Assembly (NCBI RefSeq): GCF_011045025.1
Contig: NZ_JAAKZX010000019.1
Span: 17,618-81,617, forward strand
Origin: Streptomyces ureilyticus
Lineage (GTDB): Bacteria > Actinomycetota > Actinomycetes > Streptomycetales > Streptomycetaceae
Direction: 5' to 3'
Length of the DNA stretch: 64,000 nucleotides
In this document: positions 62,531 to 64,000 of the stretch, one piece after another
Position numbering within the stretch: the first letter of the stretch is position 1
How the letters are laid out: each line of letters opens with the position of its first letter
Made by a program: the position numbers and the translations under genes
The notes under the pieces: model-generated
What the model was told of the DNA's origin: nothing
The model's input: the letters and a program-made list of their open reading frames with translations, nothing else
The model's database searches: none

Positions 62531-63895
62531 TCACAGGTGGTAGGCGTACTCGGTGAACTCCCAGTCGGTGACGTGCCGTTGGAAGCGTTCGGCCTCATTG
62601 CGCTTGTAGCTCAGGAAGGAGGTGGTGAAGTCCTTGCCGAGCAGCTCCGTCAGGGACGTGTCCGCCTCCAGCGCGTCGAGGGCCGCGGGCAGGTTCGTGG
62701 GCAGTACGGCGGACTTGGACGTGTCGTAGCCGTAGCCCTCCAGCGGGGCCGGGGGCTCCTCGCCCGCCCGGACTCCGAGCAGGGCGGCGGCGATCGTGCC
62801 GGCGATCAGCAGGTACGGGTTGGCGCCGGCGTCGCCGAGCCGCAGCTCCACTCGGGCGCCGGAGCCCCGCTCGGGCGGGATGCGGAGCATGGCGCTGCGG
62901 TTGTCCAGGCCCCAGTCGATCAGCCAGGGCGCGAGGGTGTCGGGTCCGAAGCGCTTGTACGAATTGACCGTGGGGTTGGCCAGTGCGGCGAGCGCGGGCG
63001 CGTGCGCGAGGATGCCGGCGACGGCGTGCCGGGCGGTGGCGGACAGGCCGTACGTGCCGGAAGGGTCGTCGAAGGCGTTGTGGGCGCCTTCCTCGTCGGG
63101 GGCCAGGCAGGACAGATGGAGGTGGAAGCCGGAGCCGCCCGCGTCACCGAAGGGCTTGGCCATGAAGGTGGCGAGCTTGCCCTCCTTGCGGGCCAGCTCC
63201 TTGACGGCGGCCTTGAAGCGGAAGGCGCGGTCGGCGGCGTCCAGGGCGCCCGAGTGGCTGAGGTTGATCTCGTACTGGCCGCCGTCGAACTCGTGGTTGC
63301 CGGCGACGACGCCGATGCCCAGGTCGCGCAGGTGCCGCAGGGTGCGCAGCAGGTGGTTGCCGGGGTCGGCGCGCAGACCGGCGGTGTAGACGGCGCCGGT
63401 GGTCTCCGGTGCGCGGCGCCAGCCTGTGGGAGTCCCCGCGGCGGGTTCCAGCAGGAAGTACTCCAGCTCGGGGCCGACCACGGGCCGCAGTCCGTGTTCG
63501 GCGCACCGGGCCAGGACGGCCCGCAGCAGGTCGCGCGGTGACTCGGCGGCGGGAGCCCCGGTCGCCGGGTCGACGACCTCGCCGAGGCAGGTGGCTACGC
63601 CGGGCTCCCAGGGCAGCGCGGCCAGGGTGGACAGGTCCGGGCGCACGCAGACGTCCGGCAGTCCCGCGTCCAGACCGCCCGCGACCGGGACGACGTCGCC
63701 CTGAGGGCTGGTGTGGTACACGGCGCGGCAGAAGGCCAAGCCGTGCTCGCAGGCCGACGGCAGGTGGTCGAGCAGGACGTCGCGGGCGCGGTCGGTGCCG
63801 ATCAGGTCGGGATAGATCACCCGGACCACGTCGATGCCCTCGGCGGCGAGCCGCTCCAGATGGCGTCGGACGTCCGGGGTGTCGGATGCGCTCAC
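62531..63895 (-). CDS. Glutamine synthetase-like gamma-glutamyl-amine ligase
   Basis: A 454-residue protein of the glutamine synthetase family, subgroup of gamma-glutamyl-polyamine or gamma-glutamyl-ethanolamide ligases rather than a housekeeping GlnA. Family blocks visible: GPELEYFLLEP (metal site), HEFDGGQYEINL, GSGFHLHLSC (ATP/metal), NPTVNSYKRF, and RVELRLGDAGANPYL. It should use ATP to join glutamate or a relative to an amine, with the amine unknown. The GTG at 63895 has AAGGAG six bases upstream. The P450 gene follows at once, which suggests one transcript for turning over a specific amine or aromatic compound. The sequence up to the right window edge shows no further gene. Confidence 0.9.
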   Translation of the reverse strand: MSASDTPDVRRHLERLAAEGIDVVRVIYPDLIGTDRARDVLLDHLPSACEHGLAFCRAVYHTSPQGDVVPVAGGLDAGLPDVCVRPDLSTLAALPWEPGVATCLGEVVDPATGAPAAESPRDLLRAVLARCAEHGLRPVVGPELEYFLLEPAAGTPTGWRRAPETTGAVYTAGLRADPGNHLLRTLRHLRDLGIGVVAGNHEFDGGQYEINLSHSGALDAADRAFRFKAAVKELARKEGKLATFMAKPFGDAGGSGFHLHLSCLAPDEEGAHNAFDDPSGTYGLSATARHAVAGILAHAPALAALANPTVNSYKRFGPDTLAPWLIDWGLDNRSAMLRIPPERGSGARVELRLGDAGANPYLLIAGTIAAALLGVRAGEEPPAPLEGYGYDTSKSAVLPTNLPAALDALEADTSLTELLGKDFTTSFLSYKRNEAERFQRHVTDWEFTEYAYHL

Positions 63896-64000
63896 CGATG
63901 TCTCCTTGGGCGGGTGGTGGGACGCCCTCGGGCCCTGGGGGCGCTGGGAGGGGGAGTCCGGGAAGTCGGGGACTTCATTTGACCCCGAACGGTATGGAAG

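Overview
The window is high-GC DNA with Streptomyces-type gene content: GTG starts, Tat signals, many ABC transporters, a five-module NRPS, a SpoIIE/GAF phosphatase, large LuxR and nSTAND regulators, and iron-regulator boxes of the DmdR1/IdeR kind. It is most likely chromosomal DNA of a Streptomyces species or a close relative.

Bases 346-31602 form a complete hydroxamate siderophore locus. On the left are FecCD-type uptake genes (two permeases and an ATPase, minus strand). Divergent from them is an operon of a five-module NRPS (6263 aa), an MbtH-like protein and a YtcJ-like amidohydrolase, which ends at a strong bidirectional hairpin (24224-24267). On the opposite strand follow a siderophore-binding lipoprotein and a heterodimeric ABC exporter whose two ATPase halves have complementary lost motifs, then an L-ornithine N5-monooxygenase. 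A divergent formyltransferase closes the locus. Iron boxes lie at 3375-3393, 3438-3456, 29068-29086 and 30607-30625, so the whole locus is probably one iron-repressed regulon. The NRPS order is (truncated C)-A-MT-T / C-A-T / C-A-MT-T / C-A-T / C-A-T-E with no thioesterase. Hand-read pocket residues give Ser for modules 2 and 4 and hydroxyornithine for module 3. With the monooxygenase and formyltransferase this points to an N-methylated tris-hydroxamate pentapeptide of the scabichelin/turgichelin type. The module 3 condensation domain has lost the second His of HHxxxDG.

Bases 31830-36890 hold sugar-related genes (Gfo/Idh/MocA oxidoreductase, GH43 hydrolase, glucarate dehydratase) mixed with decayed genes: an alcohol dehydrogenase remnant and a frameshifted Rhs/YD-repeat remnant. 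Bases 36885-46503 hold a SpoIIE phosphatase, a Tat-exported KstD-like flavoprotein, a cytidine deaminase-ASCH fusion, an unknown Tat-exported protein, a tiny secreted protein with three 9-residue repeats, and an nSTAND ATPase with 14 WD40 repeats.

Bases 46513-52458 are a secreted plant cell-wall locus: a GH43-like enzyme with an AbfB domain, a PL9-like pectate lyase, and a GH127 beta-L-arabinofuranosidase with a LamG domain nested in it. The rest carries an MscS channel, a YbhN-like flippase-like protein, an ABC exporter behind what looks like a SoxR-controlled leaderless promoter, a MalT-type LuxR regulator followed by a conserved-looking small reading frame with no start codon, a DUF7144-type membrane protein, a frameshifted GAP-family gene, and a P450/glutamine-synthetase-like pair. 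No rRNA, tRNA, insertion sequence or CRISPR array was seen.
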